From NCBI GenBank assembly GCA_003647035.1, contig QMMB01000196.1, positions 1 to 6,573 of the forward strand: a stretch of 6,573 nucleotides of DNA, written 5' to 3'. The notes beneath the pieces are model-generated. The model saw nothing but the letters and a program-made list of their open reading frames with translations, was not told where the DNA came from and did not search any database. Positions 1-6,573 of this stretch are shown here, one piece after another (the stretch's first letter is position 1; the number at the start of each line of letters is the position of its first letter). Made by a program: the position numbers and the translations under genes. Origin of the DNA: Deltaproteobacteria bacterium. GTDB taxonomy: Bacteria; Myxococcota_A; Polyangia; Polyangiales; Houyiibacteriaceae.

Positions 1-2
1 AG

Positions 3-3000
3 GACTTGTTCGAAGGCGAATGGTGGGTTGCCCAAACCGTGATCGAGGCTGACGCCGACGCCAGCGGACCCACGTGGACCGGCGACATGGGGTGGGCTGA
101 CCTCGCCATCGACAACAACGGGCAGTCGGGAACGCTCGGGCGTATCCGCTGGGTCATCGACCAAGACTTCTTGTTTGCCTTTCGAGCGTTCGAGCTCGTC
201 GATGGCTCGAACACCGACGGCGCCAACGACGCGTACCGGGGGCAGCCCCTCGCTGCTTTCGAGATCATCGACCATATCGACGTGCGTCCCCAGTACAACC
301 CCGTGACAGGGGAAACCCGGAACGTGATCGAAGAGGATACCGAGGACCGGCGCTGGTACGAGCGCGAATTCATGCGTGTGAATTGGTCCAAGAACCACGT
401 TCGCTCGTTCTATTTCGCAGCCGAGCTTCCGGCGTTAGGCGATTGGACGCTCGAGCCTGGAGAGTTTTTCATCCAAGATCGTGCGGCTCACTGCACCGGG
501 GAGGGCGAAGAGGAGCAGTGCAGCTTCCCCAAGTCGTGGGAGCCTCAGTTCGTGACTGTGGGGGAAGACCCTGCCTACCGATTCGCCTACGAATGGCCGG
601 AGGGCAGCGAAGACATCACGCACTACATGAGCTTCGTGACCTTCATGAACCTTTCTCCAGGCGACGTCTGCCTCCAGACCAGCGGCGCGCCATGCCAGAC
701 GCTGTCAATTCCGCACCGCTTGGCTTTCCTTCGAGTCCCACCCGACCATCAATACGCAGCCGCGACTCAGACTCATGAAGAGTTCGACCGCTTCGGAGTG
801 TTTCGGACAAATCAGCGCACGTACTTGCGCGCCGACCAGGATAGCGTGACGCGACGTTGCGATCGCAACATCGATTGCGGCATCGGGGGCTACTGCGACG
901 TTCAACAGCACGTCTGCGCAGGGGGCCTCGGCGAAGACTACGGCGAAACGGACGCGCTCACGTTCCTCCGTCCGCGACACAACCTATTTCAGGAGTCGTT
1001 GACCGATCAGGCATGCAGTGTCGACTGGGAGTGCGACGGCCGGTTCCTCGATGCCCCGGGCACCGGTGGTTCGGTTTGCGACCGAGTGGCGCGGCGATGC
1101 ACGATCCCCATGCGCGACCGCGTGCCGCGACAACTGGATAATGGGCCGGGCGCGGTCGCCTATTATCTGACCGAGGGTTTCCCGGCGCATTTGGTGTCTC
1201 CGGCCATGGAGGTCATGGGCAACTGGAATGAGGTGTTCATGCGTGGGTGGCGCGCGGCCCGCGACGAGGCGCTTCCGACCTACGGCCAAGTGAGTGTCTC
1301 CTGCCAGACGGTCGACCCCACGCGCTATTGTTTCTGCGGCTCGCCCGACGATGTCGGCGGCACATGCCGCGGAAAGTACGACCCCTTCGTCAGCCCCGAA
1401 CAATGGACGATGCTCGGGGTGACCGACCCCTATCAGTGCCACGTCGAGAATCTGGAGTTCGCAGAGCCGCAGACGCCGACCAGCTACGACGACTATCCGC
1501 TGCCGCAGACCTACCGATATCGCTTCGTGGGTGACGAGTGTCTCATCGTTCTTCGGCCCAATGTATGTGACTGGCATCGTACCGACGCCACGCAGCAGTG
1601 TGACGACGTCCTCGACGACGAGGGTGAGCCCATCGTTTGGGAGCAGCTGGGCGACATCCGATATCAGTTCGTCAACTACATCGATCAGGCCAGCGGTTTG
1701 CGTTTCAGCGGCGTCGCTAGTCCTCTCGCCGACCCGACCACGGGTGAGCTCATCGTTGCCAACGCTAGCCTTGCTGCGACCAGCATCGAAGCCATGGCGA
1801 CGAGGGCACTGGAGTATTTTCCGGTTCTGCGGTGTGCCCACCCGAGCCTCGGATGTGAACCAGGGGATGAGGCTGCCGCAGAGCGGTACCTCAGCGGAGA
1901 GAATCTTCGCGGCTACTTCTCTCGCCTCGGAAGAACCGAACACCCGCAGGGGCTCGCCGCGTCGGGTTCCGACGGCTTCAGCATCGACGATACGAGCCGC
2001 CCGGCGCTTCCGGTGGGTGTCAACGCAACGCTCCGTGCTGTCATGGAGCGGGCGGAGGACCGCATCGATCGGCTCCACGGCCAAGAGGGCCGCGCGCAGA
2101 TCCTGAGCGATCGCATGCGGCGCTTGGCCGGCACCTCGATCGAACAGAAGCTCATGGGGTCGCTCGGTGTGAACGGGTCCGACGCACTCAACCGGCATTT
2201 CGATCACGGCCAAACCAACGTCTTCGGCATCACCCCACAGGCGAGCGTCTACGACGAGGATGTCCTCGACCAGATCTCTCCTTTCCGCGGGGCAGGCTTC
2301 TCGCGTTCGCTCACCGCGGGGATCGATGCGGAGGACGAGCTCTCATCCCGCAATATCTGCGCTTTGAACGACTCGATCTTCCGGTCACGATACTTCGAGT
2401 ATTGGGCAGAGGCGTTCCGCGGCAGAGACTCGGCAGAGGCCTCGATCCGCATGCAACAGTTGCAGCTCCGTATGGTCGTGCACCACGAGCTCGGTCACTC
2501 CGTGGGGCTGCGTCACAATTTCGCAGGAAGCCTGGATCGCGACAACTACGGTGACGGCTATTTCAACGTCGTCATGGGCGCCTCGACCGAGGCGAGCGAT
2601 GACCTTCCGTTGCCTCCGCTCACCGCCTACGATCTCGCCGCCGACGGTTTCGTCGCCGGACCGGACTTCGACGAGTATCTCGCGGCGCTTCGTGACGCGC
2701 GCAACGAGCGGGCCCAACGCGGCGCACACAATTACACGACCAGCTCGACGATGGACTACAACGGCGATACAGCCGACACGCAGGGGCTTGGACGCTACGA
2801 TGTGGCGGCCACCGTGTGGAACTATTTCGACCTTCGCGAGGCGTACGACCTGCGCGGCGTGGTCGGGGGCGTGAAGACACCGACCAACGGTCCGTTTCAG
2901 GGACTCGCGCGCTCTCACGAGGTGGATAGGGTTTGGTGGCGTTCGTACCGTGGTGGCGAGAGCTGCAGCGCCGATGCGGATTGCCCCGCTTCGCAGGCCT

Positions 3001-4520
3001 CGGGGGCGCTGCGCAACGGGCAGCCCGTGTACCAACGTTGCGTGCAGAATCCACGAAACGTGTTTCCCCAAGAGCGATGCGGCGGCCAATCGGACTGCGT
3101 CTGCTCGAGCTTCGACGCCGACGTCGATGACTATGCAGACTTTGCGGCCTATCTCGACGGCGCGAGCAGCGATAGGAACTACGCGCCGGTTAGCTACTTG
3201 TTCTGCCCCGACGACCGTACCAACGACATCTCCTGGTGCAGTCGCTTCGATGCCGGGGAGAGCTTCCGAGAAGTGATCGACCACTATCGCCGCTCCTGGG
3301 AAGAGCGATACCCGGAACAGTACTACCGACGATTCCGCCGTGATGGCGCGCGTGACGGAGGCTCGATCCCGATGGTTCGGGACGCGGCGAAGATCTATCA
3401 GCACCTGTTCTTTCGCTTCAACTTCGAGCCTGGCTTCTCCCTGAACTCCGGTCCGCTCGGTTTCGACGATCAGTTTTTGGCGTCGATCGACGCCATGAAC
3501 TGGTTCATCGAGATCGTGAATCTCCCCGACGCAGGCTCGTACCAATATGACGCCGCCGAGAACACCTATCGATGGCTCGGTGAGCCGATCGACCTGCCCA
3601 GCGCCGATCTGAGCTTGTTGCCCGGACAGGGCTTCGGGATGTGGACGAAGTACCAGGACGGATACTTCGGATTCTTCCGGCCAGAGCGCGCTGGCGTTTT
3701 CTACGACAAGTTCTATGCGTTACGGGCGCTCGCAATTCGCGACTGGGGTCTGAGCTTCACCATCGATGAGCGCTACTTCATCAACTTCTACGACCTCTTC
3801 CAGACCGAGATGACCGAGTTCTTCGGCGGACTGATCCTCCAGGACGAGAGCTGGTTCGCGCCGAGACTAGCGATGGAAGATGGGGAGCCCGTCGTTCAAC
3901 ACATGAGTTGGTACCGCGGCTTGGCGTTGGGCGAGTGCATCGAGGACGGCACGCGCGTGCCATGTCGGGGCAGTCAACGCGATGTCTACCCTGGGCCGGC
4001 GATCGAGGGGACGACCAATGAGGTTCTGCGAAGCTGGGCCGCGATCCTCGCCCTCGCACAGTTCCCCGTCTATTACGACACCAGCTTCGAACAGCGGCTC
4101 CTCGTGTTCAAGGCGGGCAGTGGCTCCGGCTTCAGTATCCCCGACATTCAGTCTGACGGGAGCCCGACCTGTGTGTACGGGACGGACGGCCTCGGAGCGG
4201 GTCACGTCGTCGTCGATCCAAACGTCCCGAACGATTGCGACGCGGCGGAGGACGCCGACTATGTCGTCTTCGAGTCGAATCGCTTTCGAACTCCTTACGT
4301 GGCTGTGAAGATCCGGCCGAGCCTTGAACTGAACCTGGAGGAAGAGCAGGTCGGTTTCCAGTTGCTCAAGCGCCTCGTCGACCTGCAAAACGAAGCCCAA
4401 GTGCTCGATCCGACCGATCCTGCCCGCGCCGACAAGCTTCAGGAGTTGCAGCATGGCGAATCATTCCTCGAATACCTGATCGAGCTCCAGACAGAGTACG
4501 GGATCAGCAACTTCTTCTGA
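3..4520 (+). CDS. Large zinc-dependent metzincin metalloprotease, Cys-rich, 5'-partial
   Basis: A putative secreted or surface zinc endopeptidase; its substrate is unknown. The frame is open to the left edge, and the first TTG (position 6) reads as an internal Leu, so the N-terminus and any signal peptide lie outside. Numbering from that codon, the protein shows a beta-rich N-terminal part with a conserved-looking MRVNWSKN (123-130), a DPTTGE segment (576-581), the active site HELGHSVGLRH (827-837), which fits HExxHxxGxxH with zinc ligands H827, H831, H837 and catalytic E828, and SSTMDY with Met-turn M916. The continuation HNF after the third His and the SSxMDY Met-turn resemble the DUF4953/DUF5117-type zinc-dependent metalloproteases. 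Cys clusters at 285-304, 337-365 and 987-1033 suggest disulfides and export. About 590 residues follow the Met-turn with no domain I can name. The frame is intact, with no frameshift seen. Metzincin class is near certain; exact family and role are inferred. Confidence 0.9.
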   Translation, partial: DLFEGEWWVAQTVIEADADASGPTWTGDMGWADLAIDNNGQSGTLGRIRWVIDQDFLFAFRAFELVDGSNTDGANDAYRGQPLAAFEIIDHIDVRPQYNPVTGETRNVIEEDTEDRRWYEREFMRVNWSKNHVRSFYFAAELPALGDWTLEPGEFFIQDRAAHCTGEGEEEQCSFPKSWEPQFVTVGEDPAYRFAYEWPEGSEDITHYMSFVTFMNLSPGDVCLQTSGAPCQTLSIPHRLAFLRVPPDHQYAAATQTHEEFDRFGVFRTNQRTYLRADQDSVTRRCDRNIDCGIGGYCDVQQHVCAGGLGEDYGETDALTFLRPRHNLFQESLTDQACSVDWECDGRFLDAPGTGGSVCDRVARRCTIPMRDRVPRQLDNGPGAVAYYLTEGFPAHLVSPAMEVMGNWNEVFMRGWRAARDEALPTYGQVSVSCQTVDPTRYCFCGSPDDVGGTCRGKYDPFVSPEQWTMLGVTDPYQCHVENLEFAEPQTPTSYDDYPLPQTYRYRFVGDECLIVLRPNVCDWHRTDATQQCDDVLDDEGEPIVWEQLGDIRYQFVNYIDQASGLRFSGVASPLADPTTGELIVANASLAATSIEAMATRALEYFPVLRCAHPSLGCEPGDEAAAERYLSGENLRGYFSRLGRTEHPQGLAASGSDGFSIDDTSRPALPVGVNATLRAVMERAEDRIDRLHGQEGRAQILSDRMRRLAGTSIEQKLMGSLGVNGSDALNRHFDHGQTNVFGITPQASVYDEDVLDQISPFRGAGFSRSLTAGIDAEDELSSRNICALNDSIFRSRYFEYWAEAFRGRDSAEASIRMQQLQLRMVVHHELGHSVGLRHNFAGSLDRDNYGDGYFNVVMGASTEASDDLPLPPLTAYDLAADGFVAGPDFDEYLAALRDARNERAQRGAHNYTTSSTMDYNGDTADTQGLGRYDVAATVWNYFDLREAYDLRGVVGGVKTPTNGPFQGLARSHEVDRVWWRSYRGGESCSADADCPASQASGALRNGQPVYQRCVQNPRNVFPQERCGGQSDCVCSSFDADVDDYADFAAYLDGASSDRNYAPVSYLFCPDDRTNDISWCSRFDAGESFREVIDHYRRSWEERYPEQYYRRFRRDGARDGGSIPMVRDAAKIYQHLFFRFNFEPGFSLNSGPLGFDDQFLASIDAMNWFIEIVNLPDAGSYQYDAAENTYRWLGEPIDLPSADLSLLPGQGFGMWTKYQDGYFGFFRPERAGVFYDKFYALRALAIRDWGLSFTIDERYFINFYDLFQTEMTEFFGGLILQDESWFAPRLAMEDGEPVVQHMSWYRGLALGECIEDGTRVPCRGSQRDVYPGPAIEGTTNEVLRSWAAILALAQFPVYYDTSFEQRLLVFKAGSGSGFSIPDIQSDGSPTCVYGTDGLGAGHVVVDPNVPNDCDAAEDADYVVFESNRFRTPYVAVKIRPSLELNLEEEQVGFQLLKRLVDLQNEAQVLDPTDPARADKLQELQHGESFLEYLIELQTEYGISNFF
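858..1100 (+). other. Tandem Cys-rich motifs within the metalloprotease
   Basis: Two consecutive Cys clusters in the protease share a spacing. The first is C285-x5-C291-x5-C297-x6-C304 and the second is C337-x5-C343-x14-C358-x6-C365. Both carry an acidic residue within the first C-x5-C and end in C-x6-C. They look like two copies of a small disulfide-bonded module, of the kind common in myxobacterial exported proteins, with an expanded central loop in the second copy. A C-x5-C of the same style (C987, C993) recurs after the catalytic core. The spacing is read directly; the disulfide pairing and module function are inferred. Confidence 0.6.
2484..2759 (+). other. Metzincin catalytic core (zinc site to Met-turn)
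   Basis: This segment of the protease runs from the zinc-binding helix HELGHSVGLRH through to STMDY. H827, H831 and H837 are the expected zinc ligands and E828 the general base. G834 is the glycine that lets the chain turn towards the third ligand. M916 lies 79 residues after the third His and is the expected Met-turn methionine beneath the zinc site. All residues needed for activity in metzincins are present, so the enzyme is predicted to be active. Confidence 0.85.
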
Positions 4521-4543
4521 TGGCAGGCCCCTGCGGGTACACT
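4515..4543 (+). promoter_or_regulatory. Possible sigma70-type promoter for the pdh operon
   Basis: TACACT at 4538-4543 resembles a -10 box (four of six matches to TATAAT). A weak TTCTGA lies 17 bases upstream at 4515-4520, overlapping the protease stop codon, and matches TTGACA at only three positions. Transcription would begin near 4550 and give a leader of about 18 bases that includes the G-rich ribosome-binding site before the TTG at 4568. The geometry is consistent, but the -35 is poor and chance matches of this quality are frequent. Confidence 0.3.
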
Positions 4544-4557
4544 AAGATCCTGTGATT

Positions 4558-4562
4558 GGGGG
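4558..4562 (+). promoter_or_regulatory. Ribosome-binding site deciding the E1 alpha start
   Basis: A run of five G can pair with the CCUCC of the 16S rRNA tail, with one G-U wobble, and sits five bases before the TTG at 4568. The alternative in-frame TTG at 4556 has no purine-rich stretch at a suitable distance. A TGA at 4553-4555 directly before 4556 rules out any earlier start. Confidence 0.45.
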
Positions 4563-4567
4563 CTCCG

Positions 4568-5536
4568 TTGCCGGACAAGGACGACCTTCTTCGACAATAT
4601 CGAACGATGATGGTGATTCGCCGCTTCGAAGAGGAGGCGGCACGCAATTATGCCAAGGGCAAGGTTGGCGGGTTCCTTCATCTGTACATCGGGCAGGAGG
4701 CCATCGCGGTGGCTGCGGCGGAGGTCCTCGAAGATCGCGACTACATCTTTCAGACGTATCGCGATCACGGTATTGCGCTTGCGCGCGGAATGGCCGCCGA
4801 CGTGGCGATGGCAGAGCTGTTCGGCAAGGACACCGGGTGCTCGCGGGGCTTCGGTGGTTCGATGCATCTTTTCGACGTCGAGCGCGGCTTCCTCGGTGGC
4901 TGGGCGATCGTCGGTGGCCATCTGGCTCTCGCGGCGGGGACGGCATTCAAGTCGAAGTACGCCGGGGAAGACCGCGTCACGATGTGTTTTTTCGGGGAGG
5001 GTTCGACCAACATTGGCGGCTTCCATGAGGCGATGAGCCTGGCGGGCCTGTGGAAGCTCCCGGTCGTCTTCGTGTGTGAAAACAATCAGTACGCCATGGG
5101 CACCCCACTCGAACGAACCAGCCCACTCAAGGATCTGTCGATCAAGGCCAAAGGCTACGGGATGCCTGGCGATCGATTCGAGGGCCACGACGTCGCGGTG
5201 GTACAAGAGCGCCTTGCCAAGGCAGTCGACCGAGCGCGTTCGGGCGGAGGGCCGACGTTCGTCGAGATTCAAACCTACCGGTTCCGCGGCCACTCGATGA
5301 GCGACCCGGCGAAATACCGGAGCCGCACCGAGCTCGAGCAACGCAAGCAGCAGGATCCGATCGTCGTAGTGCGCGAAAGACTCATGGGACTTGGCATCGA
5401 CGAGAACACCCTCGATGACATCGATATCGAAATCGATGAGGAGACCGACGCGGCGGTGCGCTTTGCCGATGAGTCGGCGCCCGCGCTCGAGGACGTGATG
5501 ATGAGGACTGTGCTGGCTCCGGAGGACGGCGCGTGA
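4568..5536 (+). CDS. pdhA: Pyruvate dehydrogenase E1 component, alpha subunit
   Basis: This is the thiamine diphosphate-binding alpha subunit of the alpha2beta2 E1, which decarboxylates pyruvate and reductively acetylates the E2 lipoyl group in the cytoplasmic complex. From the TTG at 4568 it is 322 residues, normal for bacterial E1 alpha. Motifs include IRRFEEEA near the N-terminus, YIGQEA, YRDHG (64-68), GGSMHLFD (96-103), the ThDP/Mg motif starting GEG (143-145) and ending 26 residues later at N172-N173 in ENNQYAMGT, and the active-site loop RFRGHSMSD (238-246). The usual GDG is GEG here; I recall this variant from other E1 alpha proteins and do not read it as inactivating. The start is chosen because MPDKDDLLRQYRTM aligns with typical E1 alpha N-termini and has a better ribosome-binding site; TTG 4556 would add four residues. 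It overlaps the E1 beta gene by four bases. Acetoin or branched-chain dehydrogenase is less likely given the beta and E2 sequences. Confidence 0.93.
   Translation: MPDKDDLLRQYRTMMVIRRFEEEAARNYAKGKVGGFLHLYIGQEAIAVAAAEVLEDRDYIFQTYRDHGIALARGMAADVAMAELFGKDTGCSRGFGGSMHLFDVERGFLGGWAIVGGHLALAAGTAFKSKYAGEDRVTMCFFGEGSTNIGGFHEAMSLAGLWKLPVVFVCENNQYAMGTPLERTSPLKDLSIKAKGYGMPGDRFEGHDVAVVQERLAKAVDRARSGGGPTFVEIQTYRFRGHSMSDPAKYRSRTELEQRKQQDPIVVVRERLMGLGIDENTLDDIDIEIDEETDAAVRFADESAPALEDVMMRTVLAPEDGA
5521..5526 (+). promoter_or_regulatory. Shine-Dalgarno site for E1 beta
   Basis: GGAGGA lies inside the last codons of the alpha gene, six bases before the GTG start of the beta gene. It is the strongest ribosome-binding site in the window and supports the GTG at 5533 as the true start. 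Confidence 0.75.
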
Positions 5537-6519
5537 GGGAGATACGCTACAGGGAGGCGCTCCGCGAAGCGATGTTCGAAGAGATGGAGCGCGATGAGAG
5601 CGTGTTCCTCATGGGCGAGGAGGTCGGCCACTACCAGGGCGCATACAAGGTGTCGGAAGGCTTGCTCGAGAAGTATGGAGAGCGCCGCGTCATCGACACT
5701 CCGATCGCGGAGGCCGGTTTCGCGGGAGTGGGCATTGGAGCGGCGATGGTTGGCCTCCGGCCGATCATCGAGTTCATGACCTGGAATTTCTCGTTCGTCG
5801 CCTTTGACCAAATCATCAGCAACGCCGCCAAGGTTCACCAGATGAGCGCCGGCAAGATTCGAGTGCCGATCGTGTTTCGCGGGCCGAACGGCGCCGCGAA
5901 GCAGGTCGCTTCACAGCATAGCCACAGCGTGGCGCCGTTCTACGCCCATATTCCGGGCCTCCATGTCATTCAGCCGAGCACCCCTCGGGACGCGAAGGGC
6001 CTCCTCAAGAGCGCGATCCGCAGCAATAATCCCGTCATCTTTCTCGAGGGCGAGACTCTCTACGGTGTCAAAGGGGAGGTGCCGGACGAAGGCGTCGACG
6101 AGCTCATCCCGATCGGCCAGAGCCGCTTGGCCCGGGCCGGGACGGACTGCACGATCGTCACGTGGGGCCGTCCCTACTACACGGTGCTGGCAGCTGCCGA
6201 GAAGCTGGCCGCCGAGGGCATCGAGTGCGAGGTCATCGACCCGCGCACCCTTCGACCTCTCGACACCGAGCTGATGGTGCAGAGTGTGAAGAAGACCAAT
6301 CGTTGCGTGGTGGTTCACGAACACTGGCCCTATGGCGGTCCTGGTGCCGAAATCGTCGACCGGCTTCAGCGCGAGGCGTTCGACCATCTCGACGCGCCGC
6401 TAGAGCGAGTGACCGGGCTCGACGTGTCCATGCCCTACGCGGCCAATCTCGAGAACAAGGTCCTTCCAACCGAGGAGCGAGTGATCGACGCCGTCAAGCG
6501 CGTCAGTTACGCAAAGTAA
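5533..6519 (+). CDS. pdhB: Pyruvate dehydrogenase E1 component, beta subunit
   Basis: This is the beta subunit of the heterotetrameric E1, which provides half of each thiamine diphosphate site and the contact surface for E2. Its 328 residues are the family's usual length. The pyrimidine-binding transketolase-like domain covers roughly residues 4-178 and the transketolase C-terminal domain roughly 200-320. Visible motifs are MGEEVGHYQGAYKVSEGL (27-44), DTPIAEAGFAG (55-65), in which E60 is the glutamate expected to activate the cofactor, FMTWNFSFVAFDQI, VPIVFRGPNGAAKQVASQHS (111-130) with active-site H129, and PYAANLE near the C-terminus. The FRGPNGAA...QHS signature favours pyruvate over branched-chain substrates. 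The GTG start overlaps the alpha stop (GTGA, 5533-5536), so the two subunits are probably translationally coupled, in keeping with their 1:1 stoichiometry. The E2 gene follows after three bases. Confidence 0.95.
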   Translation: MREIRYREALREAMFEEMERDESVFLMGEEVGHYQGAYKVSEGLLEKYGERRVIDTPIAEAGFAGVGIGAAMVGLRPIIEFMTWNFSFVAFDQIISNAAKVHQMSAGKIRVPIVFRGPNGAAKQVASQHSHSVAPFYAHIPGLHVIQPSTPRDAKGLLKSAIRSNNPVIFLEGETLYGVKGEVPDEGVDELIPIGQSRLARAGTDCTIVTWGRPYYTVLAAAEKLAAEGIECEVIDPRTLRPLDTELMVQSVKKTNRCVVVHEHWPYGGPGAEIVDRLQREAFDHLDAPLERVTGLDVSMPYAANLENKVLPTEERVIDAVKRVSYAK

Positions 6520-6522
6520 GCC

Positions 6523-6573
6523 ATGGCCAAGATCATCGGATTACCCAAGCTCTCCCCGACGATGGAAGAAGGC
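6523..6573 (+). CDS. pdhC: Dihydrolipoamide acetyltransferase (E2) N-terminus, 3'-partial
   Basis: Only the first 17 codons are present (MAKIIGLPKLSPTMEEG) before the right edge. The PKLSPTMEEG signature is the opening strand of the N-terminal lipoyl domain of pyruvate dehydrogenase E2; the lipoylated Lys would lie a few dozen residues further on. E2 forms the core of the complex and transfers acetyl groups from lipoyl-lysine to coenzyme A. The ATG follows the E1 beta stop after three bases, so it is the third gene of the operon. Its upstream purine-rich AAGTAAG overlaps the beta stop and is a weak ribosome-binding site. The identity rests on a short but characteristic sequence plus context. 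Confidence 0.88.
   Translation, partial: MAKIIGLPKLSPTMEEG

Noticed and set aside
6..8. TTG as the actual start of the protease gene
   Set aside because: The frame is open before it to the window edge, the upstream bases are too few to show a ribosome-binding site, and the sequence after it resembles the interior of a folded domain rather than a signal peptide.
984..2213. A 409-codon open frame on the - strand inside the protease gene
   Set aside because: It lies fully antisense to a strongly supported coding frame. Long antisense frames are expected in GC-rich genes, and its translation shows no recognisable motif or domain.
2385..3545. A 386-codon open frame on the - strand across the protease active-site region
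   Set aside because: It is antisense to the conserved HExxH and Met-turn coding sequence, has no recognisable domain, and is best explained by codon bias of the sense gene.
4523..4534. Small inverted repeat GCAGG-CC-CCTGC after the protease stop
   Set aside because: Only four or five base pairs with a two- to four-base loop and no T run follow, so it is not a credible intrinsic terminator.
4552..5028. GTG-initiated 158-codon + strand frame at the start of the pdh operon
   Set aside because: It runs out of frame with E1 alpha, whose frame carries all the conserved motifs, and its product is Arg/Gly-rich with no domain.
4439..5341. A 300-codon open frame on the - strand opposite E1 alpha
   Set aside because: It spans the end of the protease, the spacer and most of a certain pdhA gene. 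Its translation has no family resemblance, so it is a shadow.

Overview
The window is GC-rich, almost fully coding, and every supported gene lies on the + strand. It holds the end of one very large gene followed by the start of a pyruvate dehydrogenase operon. The protease resembles the big Cys-rich metalloproteases I associate with Myxococcota (former Deltaproteobacteria). The heterotetrameric-type E1 genes also occur there. The lineage is an inference from family resemblance, not from a marker gene.

Region 1 (3-4520) is the 3' part of a giant zinc-metalloprotease gene. At least 1,505 residues are visible and the reading frame is still open at the left edge, so the true start lies outside the window. 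It has a complete metzincin active site (HELGHSVGLRH) and a matching downstream Met-turn (SSTMDY). Cys-rich clusters with recurrent spacing, placed before and after the catalytic core, suggest an exported, disulfide-bonded protein.

Region 2 (4521-4567) is a 47-base spacer with a weak promoter candidate and a G-rich ribosome-binding site. I see no convincing terminator in it.

Region 3 (4568-6573) contains the E1 alpha gene (probable TTG start), the E1 beta gene (GTG start overlapping the alpha stop by four bases), and the first 17 codons of the dihydrolipoamide acetyltransferase (E2) gene, cut by the right edge. Together these encode the first two enzymes of the pyruvate dehydrogenase complex: the alpha2beta2 E1 decarboxylates pyruvate on thiamine diphosphate and passes the acetyl group to the lipoyl domain of E2. 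The protease has no visible functional link to this operon and is probably only a neighbour.

I did not find RNA genes, mobile elements, CRISPR arrays or long repeats. The region is mostly ordinary; the protease is the only part that may hold undescribed biology.
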